From: Corynebacterium lubricantis DSM 45231
Lineage (GTDB): Bacteria > Actinomycetota > Actinomycetes > Mycobacteriales > Mycobacteriaceae
Direction of reading: 5' to 3'
Assembly: GCF_000379425.1 (NCBI RefSeq)
Contig: NZ_KB902187.1
Location: 1-64,000 of the forward strand
Length of the DNA: 64,000 nucleotides
Position numbers and translations under genes: made by a program. A model generated the notes under the pieces. It had not been told where the DNA came from. It saw only the letters and a list, made by a program, of their open reading frames with translations, and did no database searches. Below, piece after piece: positions 17,988 to 26,652 of the stretch; position 1 is the first letter of the stretch, and every line of letters starts with the position of its first letter.

Positions 17988-20276
17988 ATGAATGCTCGGA
18001 CGAGTACGATGCTGCGCGGTGACATCGTGGACCGGATCACTTCCCTGATCTCTGCCCATGAACACCGACTCGTCGTGCTGCCCACCACCGTGGGGATGGG
18101 CACCAAGGAGTTCCTGGATTCGCTGCCGGAGTCGCTGTCTGGCTCCCTGTCTGGCGCTCTTTCTGGCGAGCGGACGTCGGTGTTCACTACGTTGCCGTGG
18201 GAGCGCGACGAACCCGGCGCGCTGCTCGCTCAACTCCCTGACCCTAGCGCGGCGGCACCCATTTATGTGATCCACGATTTCGATCAGGCCGACGAGAGGT
18301 CTTTTCAAACACTCATCAAAGCGGCAAAACGGGAGTCCACGACCCTTATCGCTTCGGTCACCTCGGATCGCGTGCACGGTTTTGCTGATGACGTTATTGA
18401 TCTTCCTCCCCTCACGATGCGCGAAACCGACCAATTAGTACGCCTGATTACCGGGCACAAATTGCCAGTGATGCTCGTCGAGGAGCTCTATGTGGCAAGT
18501 CGGGGTCGCCCAGATTTCATCGTCGAGATCCTGCGTGAAACTCCGCGGGATTCCTGGACCCAACCCGGGGCAACGCTGGCGATTCCTTCGGCGTGGCATG
18601 ACGAATTCGCAGCGCGCACCGCAGACCTGAGCCCGCAGACCCGCGACGCTCTCTTCGCTCGGCCGCTGAAGGCAGAGGACCTGCAGGAAGCTATTAGCGC
18701 TGGTCTCGTAGATCTTCGTCCGTCAGAAAAAGGCCGTACCCCGGTCCTGAGGGATCCGCGCTTCGCTGCCATCACCGATGCCGCAACCCCCACCGACGCG
18801 CGCGCGAGCAATCCCGTGACCCGCGAAAAGTTGCTGTTGCAGAAGGCCACGTCCCACATCGCTCACCTGGATTTGGACACAACTGAGCTCTACCTGCAGG
18901 ACTGCACGGGAATCGTTGATGTGGAACAGCGCGATTCCTTGACCGGCTATGTTGCTCTCTACGGCGGGCACCACGCCCAGGCCACAGCAATGTTGCGCCA
19001 GACCACAAATTCTGCCGATCAGTCGGCCATCGGATCCGTCTATGATCTGTCGAACTGGGATCTCCACGCCGTAGCGAAACGCTCGGCGCACATCATGACG
19101 ATTACGGCTCCTACCTCTGAGCACCACGAAGAAGCCAAGATCCACAACGCCTTCGCCCGCGACATCCTCGAAGGCAAGAAACCCGCCGAAGCGCCAGAAT
19201 TTACCCACACCATTTCCCGGGAGCGCGGCAGTCTGTTTGCCGGGTGGGTCGACCTCGCCAACGACGATCCTCACAGCGCCCGCGTCAAACTGCGCCACGT
19301 CCCCGGCGGCGCCCTGTCGGTCAGCATGTGGCGCGACGCCGTACTCGCCCGCACCCTCTACGTCACCGGCGAATGGAAGGCCGCCAAGGAAGTTGTCGAA
19401 CGCGGGTTGTCCACCTGCGAGCTCAACGGCATCTCCCTCCTCCAGCCGTTTCTGCTCTGGACAGGCGCCCAAATCGCCGCCATGGAGGGCAACGAAACAC
19501 TTGCCAATTCCTACCTCAAGCGCACCAACATTGGCAGCGACTCCTTCCTTATCCAGCAACTCCCCGCCGCGATGGGCAAGATGATCGTCTCTGCCAGCGT
19601 CGGCGACCTCCGCATCGCGCTCGATGCCAGCGAAGCCCTCGCCCGCACAGTCCGCGGCGTGGATACCTACCATCCCGGTTATTGGCCATGGGAAGATGTC
19701 TACGCCCAGACACTGATTCGCGCCGGGCGTATCGACGAAGCCGACCAGGTCATCACCGAAGCCGACGAGCGCAGCCGCCCCTTCCATCTCCGGTCGCTGT
19801 TCGCCAAAAATGCCGTGCCGCGCGCCACGATCATGATGCAGCGCGGACAGACCACGAAAGCATTTTCGCTTTTCGACGACGCCGTGGACTCCGTGGAGCA
19901 CTCAGAAATGCCCGCCTACGCGGCACGAGTGTTGTTTGAGTATGGTTTGGTCCTGCGCCGCGGCGGGCGGCGGTCCTTTGCCGACGAGATTCTGCGCCGC
20001 GCCTCCGACCTCTTCTTAGAGATGGGCGCGCACGCGATGGTGGAGCGCTGTAACCAGGAACGACGCATTAGTGGTGTCGGCGGGCACGTCCATAACAAGC
20101 TCGGGCTCACGGCCCAGGAAGAACAAGTCGCCCACCTGGCTGTCGAGGGCACCACCAACCGTGAGATCGCCCGCCAGCTGACCATTGCTCCCAAGACCGT
20201 GGAATATCACCTCACGCATGTGTACAAAAAGCTTGGGGTCAAGGGCCGCGATGAGCTCGCGGCGGTGCTGCGGTAG
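17988..20276 (+). CDS. Second large LuxR-family regulator, paralogue of the first
   Basis: 762 residues, related to the preceding regulator along its length: the middle shows matching blocks (TYHPGYWPWEDVYAQTLIRAG against TSQPGFWPWHDVWVNTLVQAG, written here as short fragments) and the C-terminus carries LTAQEEQVAHLAVEG and KTVEYHLTHVYKKLGV. The N-terminal ATPase region is shorter and its P-loop position reads VGMGTKEF, again not a standard Walker A. A short LSGSLSGALSG repeat occurs near residue 50. It starts 44 bases after the first regulator, so the pair is probably one transcript produced by tandem duplication followed by divergence. Its targets are unknown; pca or uptake genes are possible. 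Confidence 0.78.
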   Translation: MNARTSTMLRGDIVDRITSLISAHEHRLVVLPTTVGMGTKEFLDSLPESLSGSLSGALSGERTSVFTTLPWERDEPGALLAQLPDPSAAAPIYVIHDFDQADERSFQTLIKAAKRESTTLIASVTSDRVHGFADDVIDLPPLTMRETDQLVRLITGHKLPVMLVEELYVASRGRPDFIVEILRETPRDSWTQPGATLAIPSAWHDEFAARTADLSPQTRDALFARPLKAEDLQEAISAGLVDLRPSEKGRTPVLRDPRFAAITDAATPTDARASNPVTREKLLLQKATSHIAHLDLDTTELYLQDCTGIVDVEQRDSLTGYVALYGGHHAQATAMLRQTTNSADQSAIGSVYDLSNWDLHAVAKRSAHIMTITAPTSEHHEEAKIHNAFARDILEGKKPAEAPEFTHTISRERGSLFAGWVDLANDDPHSARVKLRHVPGGALSVSMWRDAVLARTLYVTGEWKAAKEVVERGLSTCELNGISLLQPFLLWTGAQIAAMEGNETLANSYLKRTNIGSDSFLIQQLPAAMGKMIVSASVGDLRIALDASEALARTVRGVDTYHPGYWPWEDVYAQTLIRAGRIDEADQVITEADERSRPFHLRSLFAKNAVPRATIMMQRGQTTKAFSLFDDAVDSVEHSEMPAYAARVLFEYGLVLRRGGRRSFADEILRRASDLFLEMGAHAMVERCNQERRISGVGGHVHNKLGLTAQEEQVAHLAVEGTTNREIARQLTIAPKTVEYHLTHVYKKLGVKGRDELAAVLR

Positions 20277-20298
20277 ATTCGCGGCCGCCCTGCTGTCG

Positions 20299-20414
20299 CG
20301 TGGTCGAAAACCGACCGACCCCTTTTTCGACCACCCGGCGCTTTTCGACCATCCGACCCAGAAAAACACACGCAAAAACCCGGTTGGTCGAAAACTGTTT
20401 TCGACCAACCGGGT
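20299..20414. terminator. Cluster of GGTCGAAAA hairpins, bidirectional terminator
   Basis: The 135 bases between two convergent genes hold five copies of TGGTCGAAAA in alternating orientation (20301, 20324, 20342, 20385, 20397). The last two form a perfect 37-base palindrome, 20378-20414, with 18-base arms (ACCCGGTTGGTCGAAAAC) around one T. The first two form an imperfect hairpin 20300-20334. Runs of A and T in the stems would give terminator-like structures in both directions. Confidence 0.75.
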
Positions 20415-20431
20415 CTAAGCCCCTAATGAAC

Positions 20432-21730
20432 CTAGCTCACGGACTGTGGTTCAGCCTCCGCGGTGACCCGGGAGCGCTTTTTGTACAGCGGGCGGGTAAT
20501 ACTCATCAGGATCGCGCCCAACAGGCCCACGGCCGCGTAGGCGAAGAAGCCCCACGGGTAGGCCAGGTTGTAGGTAATCAACAGACCACCCAGGACCGGA
20601 CCACTGATCGCGCCGAGGCGACCGATACCAGCGGCCATGCCCATTGCCGTCGCGCGCAGATTCGACGGATGGTTCTCGCCCACAAACGCGTACACCAGGT
20701 TCTGCGAGCAGAACACAAAGATACCGGTAATAAACACCGTGATGTACAGTGCGGTCATTGGCATCCGGATCGCCATCAGGGCGAGGAATACTGCGGACAT
20801 AACAAACCACAGCAACGCAGTGGTGCGTGGCGAGAATCGGTCGGAAACCGCACCCGCAATGATCAGGCCAACCACGGCACCGATGTTGAGCACCATGAGG
20901 AAGCCCAGCGAGTTGCCCATGTCGTAGTCGGCAGCACGCATGATCTGTGGCAACCAGGTGTTCAAACCGTAGACCAAGAGCAAGCCCATAAAGGAGGTCG
21001 CCCACACCGCCAGCGAGTTACGCAGGTATGGCGGCTTGAGCAGGGCCTTGGCCCCGGTTTCTTGGGAGTGGGCCGCAGCTTCGCGGTCCAATTCGTCGAC
21101 AAGCTCAAGCCCGTACTGATCGGCGATTTCTTGTGCTTCCTTGGTACGGCCCACGTTGTTGAGGTACTGCGGGGATTCCGGCAGCAGGAAGTACATGACA
21201 GGCGCCAGGATCAAACCTGGGATCGCACCGATGATGTACATCGCGTGCCAGCCAAACGGCTCAATGATGAAGATGCCCAGCAGCGCCGTCAGCACAGCAC
21301 CGATGTGGTAACCGGTCATGACGGTGGTCGTCGAGGAGCCGGCCTTGTCGCGCCCGCGGAACTCGGTGACCATCGAGATTGCCGTGGGCAGGCAGCCACC
21401 GAGGCCCACGCCTGCGAAGAAGCGCAGCAGGAGGAAGATCCAGAAGCTGTAGGTAAAGCCCATCGCCAGGGTGAGCAGCGAGAACGCGGAGACGGAGAAG
21501 ATCATCACGTTGCGACGACCGATCTTATCCGTTGCCGCACCGATGACCAGCGCGCCGATCATCATTCCGAATAGGCCCGCGGTGGAGATCTGGGTGCCCT
21601 GGGCCGCGGTGGGGTGCCAATTCGGGTCGTCCATCATGGCCGGCAACGTCGCACCGAGGACGACCATGTCGAAGCCGTCGAGCAGGACCGCAATCCACAG
21701 CAAAACGACGACAATAGCAGGTGAACGCAA
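20432..21730 (-). CDS. pcaK: MFS aromatic acid:H+ symporter, PcaK-like
   Basis: 432 residues and 12 membrane helices of the AAHS family: LLDGFDMVVLG in helix 1, GAATDKIGRRN in loop 2-3, LPESPQYL before the central loop and the GIGRLGAISGPVLGG segment in the second half. It imports 4-hydroxybenzoate or protocatechuate with protons. The start is TTG at 21730, with AAAGGGG 8 bases upstream; no better in-frame start exists before a stop. It is the last gene of pcaHGBC-pobA-pcaK and sits 35 bases from pobA. Confidence 0.87.
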   Translation of the reverse strand: MRSPAIVVVLLWIAVLLDGFDMVVLGATLPAMMDDPNWHPTAAQGTQISTAGLFGMMIGALVIGAATDKIGRRNVMIFSVSAFSLLTLAMGFTYSFWIFLLLRFFAGVGLGGCLPTAISMVTEFRGRDKAGSSTTTVMTGYHIGAVLTALLGIFIIEPFGWHAMYIIGAIPGLILAPVMYFLLPESPQYLNNVGRTKEAQEIADQYGLELVDELDREAAAHSQETGAKALLKPPYLRNSLAVWATSFMGLLLVYGLNTWLPQIMRAADYDMGNSLGFLMVLNIGAVVGLIIAGAVSDRFSPRTTALLWFVMSAVFLALMAIRMPMTALYITVFITGIFVFCSQNLVYAFVGENHPSNLRATAMGMAAGIGRLGAISGPVLGGLLITYNLAYPWGFFAYAAVGLLGAILMSITRPLYKKRSRVTAEAEPQSVS

Positions 21731-21765
21731 AGGTTCGCCCCTTTCTGAAAAAAGCTAGAACGAAA

Positions 21766-22965
21766 TTAGATATCAAACTTTGGCAGGTCCATGCCGACGT
21801 ACTGCTCCGCCTGGTACTTGCGGCCTGCCTCAGAGGACAGCATGGCGCGCAGCTCGCCGCGGCGACGCTGGGACTGGAAGTACTCCTCACCTGGGGTGGC
21901 ATGCAGCATGGAGCTCATCCAGTAGGAGAAGTGCTGTGCCTTCCACACGCGTGGGATGGCCAGGTCGGAGTACTTCTCCAGCAGGTCGGTGTTGGACTTC
22001 TTCACTGCGCGGATCAGTGCTGGTGCAAGGACGGCCACGTCGGCCACTGCCAGGTTGAGGCCCTTCGCGCCGGTTGGTGGGACGGTGTGTGCCGCATCGC
22101 CACAGATGAACAGGCGACCACGCTGCATCGGCTCGGTGACAGCAGAGCGGAAACGCAGGACGTTCTTGTCGAAGATCTCTCCTTCGGAGACCTGCAGGTC
22201 ATCGGAGTCGACGCGCAGGTGGAGCTGCTCCCAGATCTTCTCGTCTGGCCACATGTCCACGGAGTCCTCCGGGTCGCATTGTAGGTAGTAGCGCTGCACG
22301 GTTTCGGAGCGAGTAGAAATCAGAGCGAAGCCCGCGTCGTGGGTGGCGTAAATCAGTTCCTTTTGGGTCTGTGGGGCGTTGACTAGGATGCCGAACCAGG
22401 CGTATGGGTACTCGTGGTGCGCGCGGTGAGCACCGGGCAATTCGAGGATGGGCTTGCGGTACGGCGACTTCGATCCATCACCGGCGACCACATAATCCGC
22501 GGTCAGGGTGTGTTGGACACCAGCCTCGTCGGTGTAGGTGACGGTACAGAGGTCCTCGTCGTAACCCGTGACATCATCCACGGTGGTGTTAAACAGCAGT
22601 TCCCCGCCGTCTTCGATCCGCTTGGCAATGAAGTCCTTCAGGTACTCATGCTGCGGGTAGACCGCCATGTGGTAGCCGGTCAGCTCGGTCAGTGCGATGC
22701 GGGTGCGCTGGTTATCCACGGAGATATCAATGCCCTCGTCGATGTCTGCTTCCGCGTCCATGCGCTCGCCGACTCCGGTCTCGCGCATCATCTGCATGGT
22801 GCCCTGCTCGAGCACGCCAGCGCGCACGGTCTCTTCGACGTCCTGGCGCGAGCGGGTCTCGAACACTACCGACTCCACGCCTTGCAGGTGCAATAAGTGT
22901 GCCAGGGTCAGACCTGCAGGGCCGGCACCGATAATGGCTACGGGTACGTGTGATGGGGTGGTCAT
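21766..22965 (-). CDS. pobA: 4-Hydroxybenzoate 3-monooxygenase
   Basis: 399 residues, the usual length for PobA. It has the FAD dinucleotide motif IIGAGPAGLTLA (residues 10-21), the V-x-G-D-G-S-x-S motif (VAGDGSKSPYR) and the second FAD motif ICGDAAHTVPPTGAKGLNLA. The flavoprotein hydroxylates 4-hydroxybenzoate to protocatechuate with NAD(P)H and O2 in the cytosol. Its ribosome site AGAGGAGAAAT lies inside the end of pcaC; the two genes are one base apart, so translation is coupled. It supplies substrate for pcaHG in the same operon. Confidence 0.94.
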   Translation of the reverse strand: MTTPSHVPVAIIGAGPAGLTLAHLLHLQGVESVVFETRSRQDVEETVRAGVLEQGTMQMMRETGVGERMDAEADIDEGIDISVDNQRTRIALTELTGYHMAVYPQHEYLKDFIAKRIEDGGELLFNTTVDDVTGYDEDLCTVTYTDEAGVQHTLTADYVVAGDGSKSPYRKPILELPGAHRAHHEYPYAWFGILVNAPQTQKELIYATHDAGFALISTRSETVQRYYLQCDPEDSVDMWPDEKIWEQLHLRVDSDDLQVSEGEIFDKNVLRFRSAVTEPMQRGRLFICGDAAHTVPPTGAKGLNLAVADVAVLAPALIRAVKKSNTDLLEKYSDLAIPRVWKAQHFSYWMSSMLHATPGEEYFQSQRRRGELRAMLSSEAGRKYQAEQYVGMDLPKFDI

Positions 22966-22966
22966 T

Positions 22967-23371
22967 TTATTTCTCCTCTTTCATTTCTTTGACTGCCGCA
23001 TCCAGCAGCTTGAATCCGTGGTTTGAGTTCGGCACACCTGCGTAGACGGCGGTGTGCAGCATGACTTCCCCGATCAGATCTGGGTCTACGTCAGCACGCA
23101 GTGCCGCGCGGATATGCATGTCCAGCTCGCCGTAGTTGCCCAGCGCGCACATAATCGCGATGGTGATCAGGCGGCGCTGGGTATGGTCGAGGCCCTCGCG
23201 GTTCCAGATATCGCCCCATGCGGTGCGGGTAATAAAGTCCTGGAATTTCTCGGTAATTTCGCTTTTGTTCTCATTCGCGCGGTCCACGTGCGCGTCTCCG
23301 AGCACAGCGCGGCGGTTCTTTTCGCCGACTTCCGCGGCGGCCTTGCGGCCTGCTTCATATTGTTCGTTCAC
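22967..23371 (-). CDS. pcaC: 4-Carboxymuconolactone decarboxylase
   Basis: 134 residues of the CMD/AhpD-like fold: YEAGRKAAAEVGEKNRRAVLG, FITRTAWGDIW and ALGNYGELDMHIRAAL. The start is GTG at 23371, sharing a base with the stop of pcaB (TAGTG). It decarboxylates 4-carboxymuconolactone to 3-oxoadipate enol-lactone. It is a stand-alone PcaC, not the PcaL fusion with the enol-lactonase that many actinobacteria have, so PcaD must be encoded elsewhere. Confidence 0.92.
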   Translation of the reverse strand: MNEQYEAGRKAAAEVGEKNRRAVLGDAHVDRANENKSEITEKFQDFITRTAWGDIWNREGLDHTQRRLITIAIMCALGNYGELDMHIRAALRADVDPDLIGEVMLHTAVYAGVPNSNHGFKLLDAAVKEMKEEK

Positions 23372-24474
23372 TAGTTTTCCTTTGCTAAAATCTCGTCGAC
23401 AATGGCCACGGCGTTGGCAGTATCGGGGTTTTCGCCACAGCGAGCAGACATTGATTGCTTATCGACGATCAGCCCATCCAAAGCCGCAGTAATGCGATTC
23501 AGGGCACTGGCGGTCGCCGCCACGATCTCGCGTACGGTCTGCCACTCGGCGTGCCAGCTGCCTACTCCGCGCTGGGCACGGGAATCGAGTGCGTCGAGAA
23601 GCGTGGCCGCCAGCGCCGGGGTGCGCCTGGCATATCCGTCAGCTGCTACCGATGCCGCCGGGTTGGCCTTGTGTGGCATCGAGCTGGAACCACCTGGGGT
23701 GGCTTCGCGTAGCTCGGCCACTTCAGTTGCCGAGTACATCACGATGTCGCCCGCGATCTTGCGTACGGCACCAGCGAGCTGCGCCATCGCCACACCTACC
23801 TGGGCCACCGGCTGGCGGTTGGTGTGCCACACGATCGGGCGCGCTGCGAGTCCGAGGTCCGCGGCAAGCTGGTCGTGGGTGTCGATTCCGCCAGGCAGCG
23901 CGCCGACGGGACCTGCATATTGGACGGGAAAGACCAAAGATTCCGCTTCGCGACGAGCCGCGCGTACCCCTTCCAACCAGCCTGCGGCAACGAGCCCGAA
24001 GGTCGTTGGCAATGCTTGCTGGCCCAAGGTCCTCGCCATCACTGGTGTTGCGCGGTACTCGGTGGCCAACTCGGTGAGGAGGCGTTCTACGTTGCGTGCG
24101 TCGTCGATAAGCACTGCCACCGCGCGCTTGAGACACAGCGAGAGCGCCGTATCGATCGCGTCCTGGCTGGTGGCCTGGAAGTGAATCGCCGTCGTGTCAC
24201 TGGCCAGCGCTTTGAGGCCCTTGGCAATGGGGATCGCCGGATTCGCGCCGGCGGCCGAGGCGTCCGCGATCTCTGCAAGATCGAGTTCGAAGGCCGTGGT
24301 TGCTGCTCGTGACTGGTCCGCTTGATCGGCCGTGACTTTGCCGGTGGTCTCGGCAGCCGTGGCAAGCGCTGCTTCGAATTCGACGATGGCCTGGAGGAAC
24401 GCTTCGTCGGAAAGCAAAGCGTGGATGTCGGTCGCGCCCGAGGCACGATCCGAGTAGGTGTTGCGGGACAGCAC
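23371..24474 (-). CDS. pcaB: 3-Carboxy-cis,cis-muconate cycloisomerase
   Basis: 367 residues of the fumarase/aspartase superfamily. The signature loop G-S-S-x-M-P-x-K-x-N is present (GGSSSMPHKANP), and the GVGSWHAEW segment also fits. It lactonises 3-carboxymuconate from PcaHG to 4-carboxymuconolactone. Start GTG 24474, preceded by GGAAAGGGGAG. The protein is shorter than the 400-450 residues of many PcaB proteins but similar to other actinobacterial forms. It is followed by pcaC with a one-base overlap. Confidence 0.9.
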   Translation of the reverse strand: MLSRNTYSDRASGATDIHALLSDEAFLQAIVEFEAALATAAETTGKVTADQADQSRAATTAFELDLAEIADASAAGANPAIPIAKGLKALASDTTAIHFQATSQDAIDTALSLCLKRAVAVLIDDARNVERLLTELATEYRATPVMARTLGQQALPTTFGLVAAGWLEGVRAARREAESLVFPVQYAGPVGALPGGIDTHDQLAADLGLAARPIVWHTNRQPVAQVGVAMAQLAGAVRKIAGDIVMYSATEVAELREATPGGSSSMPHKANPAASVAADGYARRTPALAATLLDALDSRAQRGVGSWHAEWQTVREIVAATASALNRITAALDGLIVDKQSMSARCGENPDTANAVAIVDEILAKEN

Positions 24475-24507
24475 GAAACGCTCCCCTTTCCTGGTTAGAT
24501 AACGCGG

Positions 24508-25104
24508 TTAGATTTTGAAGAACGGAGTTTCCTGGCTCAGGTCCTCGTGCTGCACGTAAATGTTGAGGTGGTAGCCGTTCTCGGTCTTGTCGGCGACAAG
24601 GAGTTCGCGACGTGGCTCGTCGACGGCCTGCAGCACGGGATCGTTTGCGTTGGCGTCTGCGTTTTCCGGGAAGTACAGGCGGGTGTTCAAGCGCTCGAGC
24701 ATGCCGCGGGCAAAAACACCGACGTTGAGGTGCGGAGCCTCGTCCTCGAAGCCGCCAGGGATCAAGGTGGTGAAGGTAACCGAGCCGGTCTCATCGACCA
24801 TGCCACGGCCGAGGCCGCGGAAGCCCTCGACAGTTTCGGTGTTGAAGGTGCCATCTGGGCGGGCCTGCCACAGCTCGATCATGGCATCGGCAATCGGATT
24901 GCCGTCGCCGTCGAACACGGTGAAGCTGATTGGGGTGCCGTTCTCCTCGACCATCACCTCGGAGTTATCCAAGGTCAGACCGATGTGAACATAAGGGCCC
25001 ACGGTTTGCGAGGGAGTAATGCCGAACTCGACATGGTCCTGGTCTGCGGCATCGCTGGCGGTATCCGGGTAGCGAAAACCCTCGTGTTGACCTGTTTCAA
25101 TCAT
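24508..25104 (-). CDS. pcaG: Protocatechuate 3,4-dioxygenase, alpha subunit
   Basis: 198 residues. It matches intradiol dioxygenase alpha subunits: FGITPSQTVGPYVHIGL near the N-terminus, MIELWQARPDG and APHLNVGVFARGMLERLNTRLYFP. The alpha subunit lacks the complete iron site and shapes the active site with PcaH. It is followed by pcaB after 33 bases and preceded by pcaH after 28 bases. Confidence 0.93.
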   Translation of the reverse strand: MIETGQHEGFRYPDTASDAADQDHVEFGITPSQTVGPYVHIGLTLDNSEVMVEENGTPISFTVFDGDGNPIADAMIELWQARPDGTFNTETVEGFRGLGRGMVDETGSVTFTTLIPGGFEDEAPHLNVGVFARGMLERLNTRLYFPENADANANDPVLQAVDEPRRELLVADKTENGYHLNIYVQHEDLSQETPFFKI

Positions 25105-25132
25105 GATGATTCTCCTCTAGCTCTTAGTGCTA

Positions 25133-25846
25133 TTAGTGCTTGTGGGTTTCGAAGTAGGTCTGGTTCTTGCCGCGCAAAACGATGTCGAACTTGTAGCCCA
25201 GGGAGTAGTTCGGTTCGGTCTTGTCGTAGTCGAAGACGGCGATCATGCGTTCGCGCGCACCCTGTGGGACCGAGTTATAGATGGGGTCCTGGAAGAACAT
25301 CGGGTCGTTTGGGAAGTACATCTGGGTGACCAGGCGCTCCGAGAACTGACGGCCGTACAGCGAGAAGTGAATGTGCGCTGGGCGCCATGCGTTGTTGTGG
25401 TTGCCCCATGGGTACATGCCGGGCTTAACGGTGTAGAACTCGTAGTAACCGTCAGCGTTGGTCATGGTGCGAGCGACACCATTGAAATAAGGGTCCAGGG
25501 GTGCTGGCCATGAGTCGTTCTTGTGGCGGTAGCGACCCGCTGCGTTGGCCTGCCAGACCTCAACCAAGGTGTTGGCGACGGGCTTGTTGTCCCAGCCAAG
25601 TACTCGTCCGTGGACGCGGATGCGCTGACCGATCGCTTCGCCACCGTTGGCGTGCGTCATGTCGTTATCCAGGCCGCCAAGGTCGCGGTCACCGAGGACT
25701 GGGCCTGAGAGCTCGCCGAGGCGCTGCGGGGTCAGGATCAAATCGTTGGTGGGGTTGCGCTTGATTGTGGTGCGGTATTCAGGAAAGTGCAAAGGCGCGA
25801 AGACACCGTCTGTCGGTGCGGTATGCAGAGTATTTTCGGCACTCAT
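25133..25846 (-). CDS. pcaH: Protocatechuate 3,4-dioxygenase, beta subunit
   Basis: 237 residues. The iron site of the beta subunit is visible: a tyrosine in KPGMYPWGNHNNAWRP and the two histidines of PAHIHFS; LVEVWQANAAGRY and RIRVHGRVLGWDNKPVANT are family blocks. With PcaG it cleaves protocatechuate between the hydroxyl groups to 3-carboxy-cis,cis-muconate using Fe(III) and O2. First gene of the pca-pob operon; the 169-base region upstream carries a GlxR-like site at 25876-25891. Confidence 0.95.
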   Translation of the reverse strand: MSAENTLHTAPTDGVFAPLHFPEYRTTIKRNPTNDLILTPQRLGELSGPVLGDRDLGGLDNDMTHANGGEAIGQRIRVHGRVLGWDNKPVANTLVEVWQANAAGRYRHKNDSWPAPLDPYFNGVARTMTNADGYYEFYTVKPGMYPWGNHNNAWRPAHIHFSLYGRQFSERLVTQMYFPNDPMFFQDPIYNSVPQGARERMIAVFDYDKTEPNYSLGYKFDIVLRGKNQTYFETHKH

Positions 25847-25875
25847 GATGATCCAGTGCTCCTTACTTGGTAGTT

Positions 25876-25891
25876 GGTGATGTAGGCCACT
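25876..25891. promoter_or_regulatory. GlxR/CRP-like site upstream of pcaH
   Basis: Read on the minus strand it is AGTGGCCTACATCACC: 9 of 12 fixed positions of TGTGANNTANNTCACA, with the core GTG-N3-TA-N3-CAC intact. It is 30-45 bases before the pcaH start codon, a position that fits repression or a short leader. Confidence 0.5.
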
Positions 25892-26015
25892 TTATGAGGT
25901 GGTGGACATGTAGACAATTGGGGTGACATGGGAAAACAAGCCATAAAACTGCGAACAGCGGTTATAGCGTGACCCCGGGTACAACTAGGGGTGGAGACAA
26001 GGGTGGCAGGTGGGG

Positions 26016-26483
26016 CTAGGGCTGTGGCTCCGACAACAGGCTCCCCAGGAGGAAACCAAGGGCAATATCGTCAATCTGCCCGAAATGGGTTTGCCTGATC
26101 TTGCCGTGGCGATCCACCAACATCGAGGTGGGAGTGCCCTCGAGGCGGTATTTTTTCATCGTCGACGGAATGGGACCACCTTCTCGTGGCCTATCTACGG
26201 CGACAGGAAACTCCACCCCAAATTCCGAGCAGAACACTTTCAGTGCGGCTGGTGTCATCGCCTCGTGGTGCTCGAAAACGCTATGGAGTCCGATGACTTG
26301 CAGTTGCGAAGAATCCACCATCCGGTGCACCTTTTTCGCCTGGGGAATCGCGTGATTGACGCATCCCGGGCAGAGCATTTGAAACACCTCGATAAGCAGT
26401 ACCTTGCCTTCCAGGTCTGGGGCTTGGCCATCAGGGGTGTTAATCCACTCCTGCACATCCAATTCCAGCTGCGGGGCCTCCAT
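26016..26483 (-). CDS. Thioredoxin-like/redoxin-family protein
   Basis: 155 residues from ATG 26483, which has AGAAAGGAAG upstream; ten further codons are open but lack a ribosome site. It has the thioredoxin fold of the AhpC/TSA-redoxin group with the active site C-P-G-C (FQMLCPGCVNHA), cis-proline region GTPTSMLVDRHGKI and no signal peptide, so it should act in the cytoplasm as a thiol-disulfide protein. It lies upstream of pcaH on the same strand, 169 bases away. A link to aromatic metabolism is only positional. Confidence 0.78.
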   Translation of the reverse strand: MEAPQLELDVQEWINTPDGQAPDLEGKVLLIEVFQMLCPGCVNHAIPQAKKVHRMVDSSQLQVIGLHSVFEHHEAMTPAALKVFCSEFGVEFPVAVDRPREGGPIPSTMKKYRLEGTPTSMLVDRHGKIRQTHFGQIDDIALGFLLGSLLSEPQP

Positions 26484-26580
26484 GGCACACTTCCTTTCTG
26501 TAACCTCCATCACATTTCCTTAAGCTCCATCTTGGACGAGCCACAGAAGTTTCGCCATACCCCTAGTGGACAAATAGGAC

Positions 26581-26627
26581 GGCCGGCCCCCTGAACAATG
26601 TGAGTTCAGGGGGCCGGCCGGTTTTTT
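26581..26627 (-). terminator. Strong GC hairpin after the vanillin-dehydrogenase-like gene
   Basis: Perfect 16-base arms (26581-26596 and 26604-26619, GGCCGGCCCCCTGAAC and complement) with a 7-base loop. It ends the cluster transcribed on the minus strand, 26 bases after the ALDH stop. A T6 run follows on the plus strand, so it may work in both directions. Confidence 0.85.
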
Positions 26628-26652
26628 GTCGTAAAGCGAGCGTTTGGTGCGA

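Noticed and set aside
20300..21574. 424-residue plus-strand frame over pcaK
   Set aside because: Gln/His/Arg-rich, no domain; starts inside the palindrome cluster.
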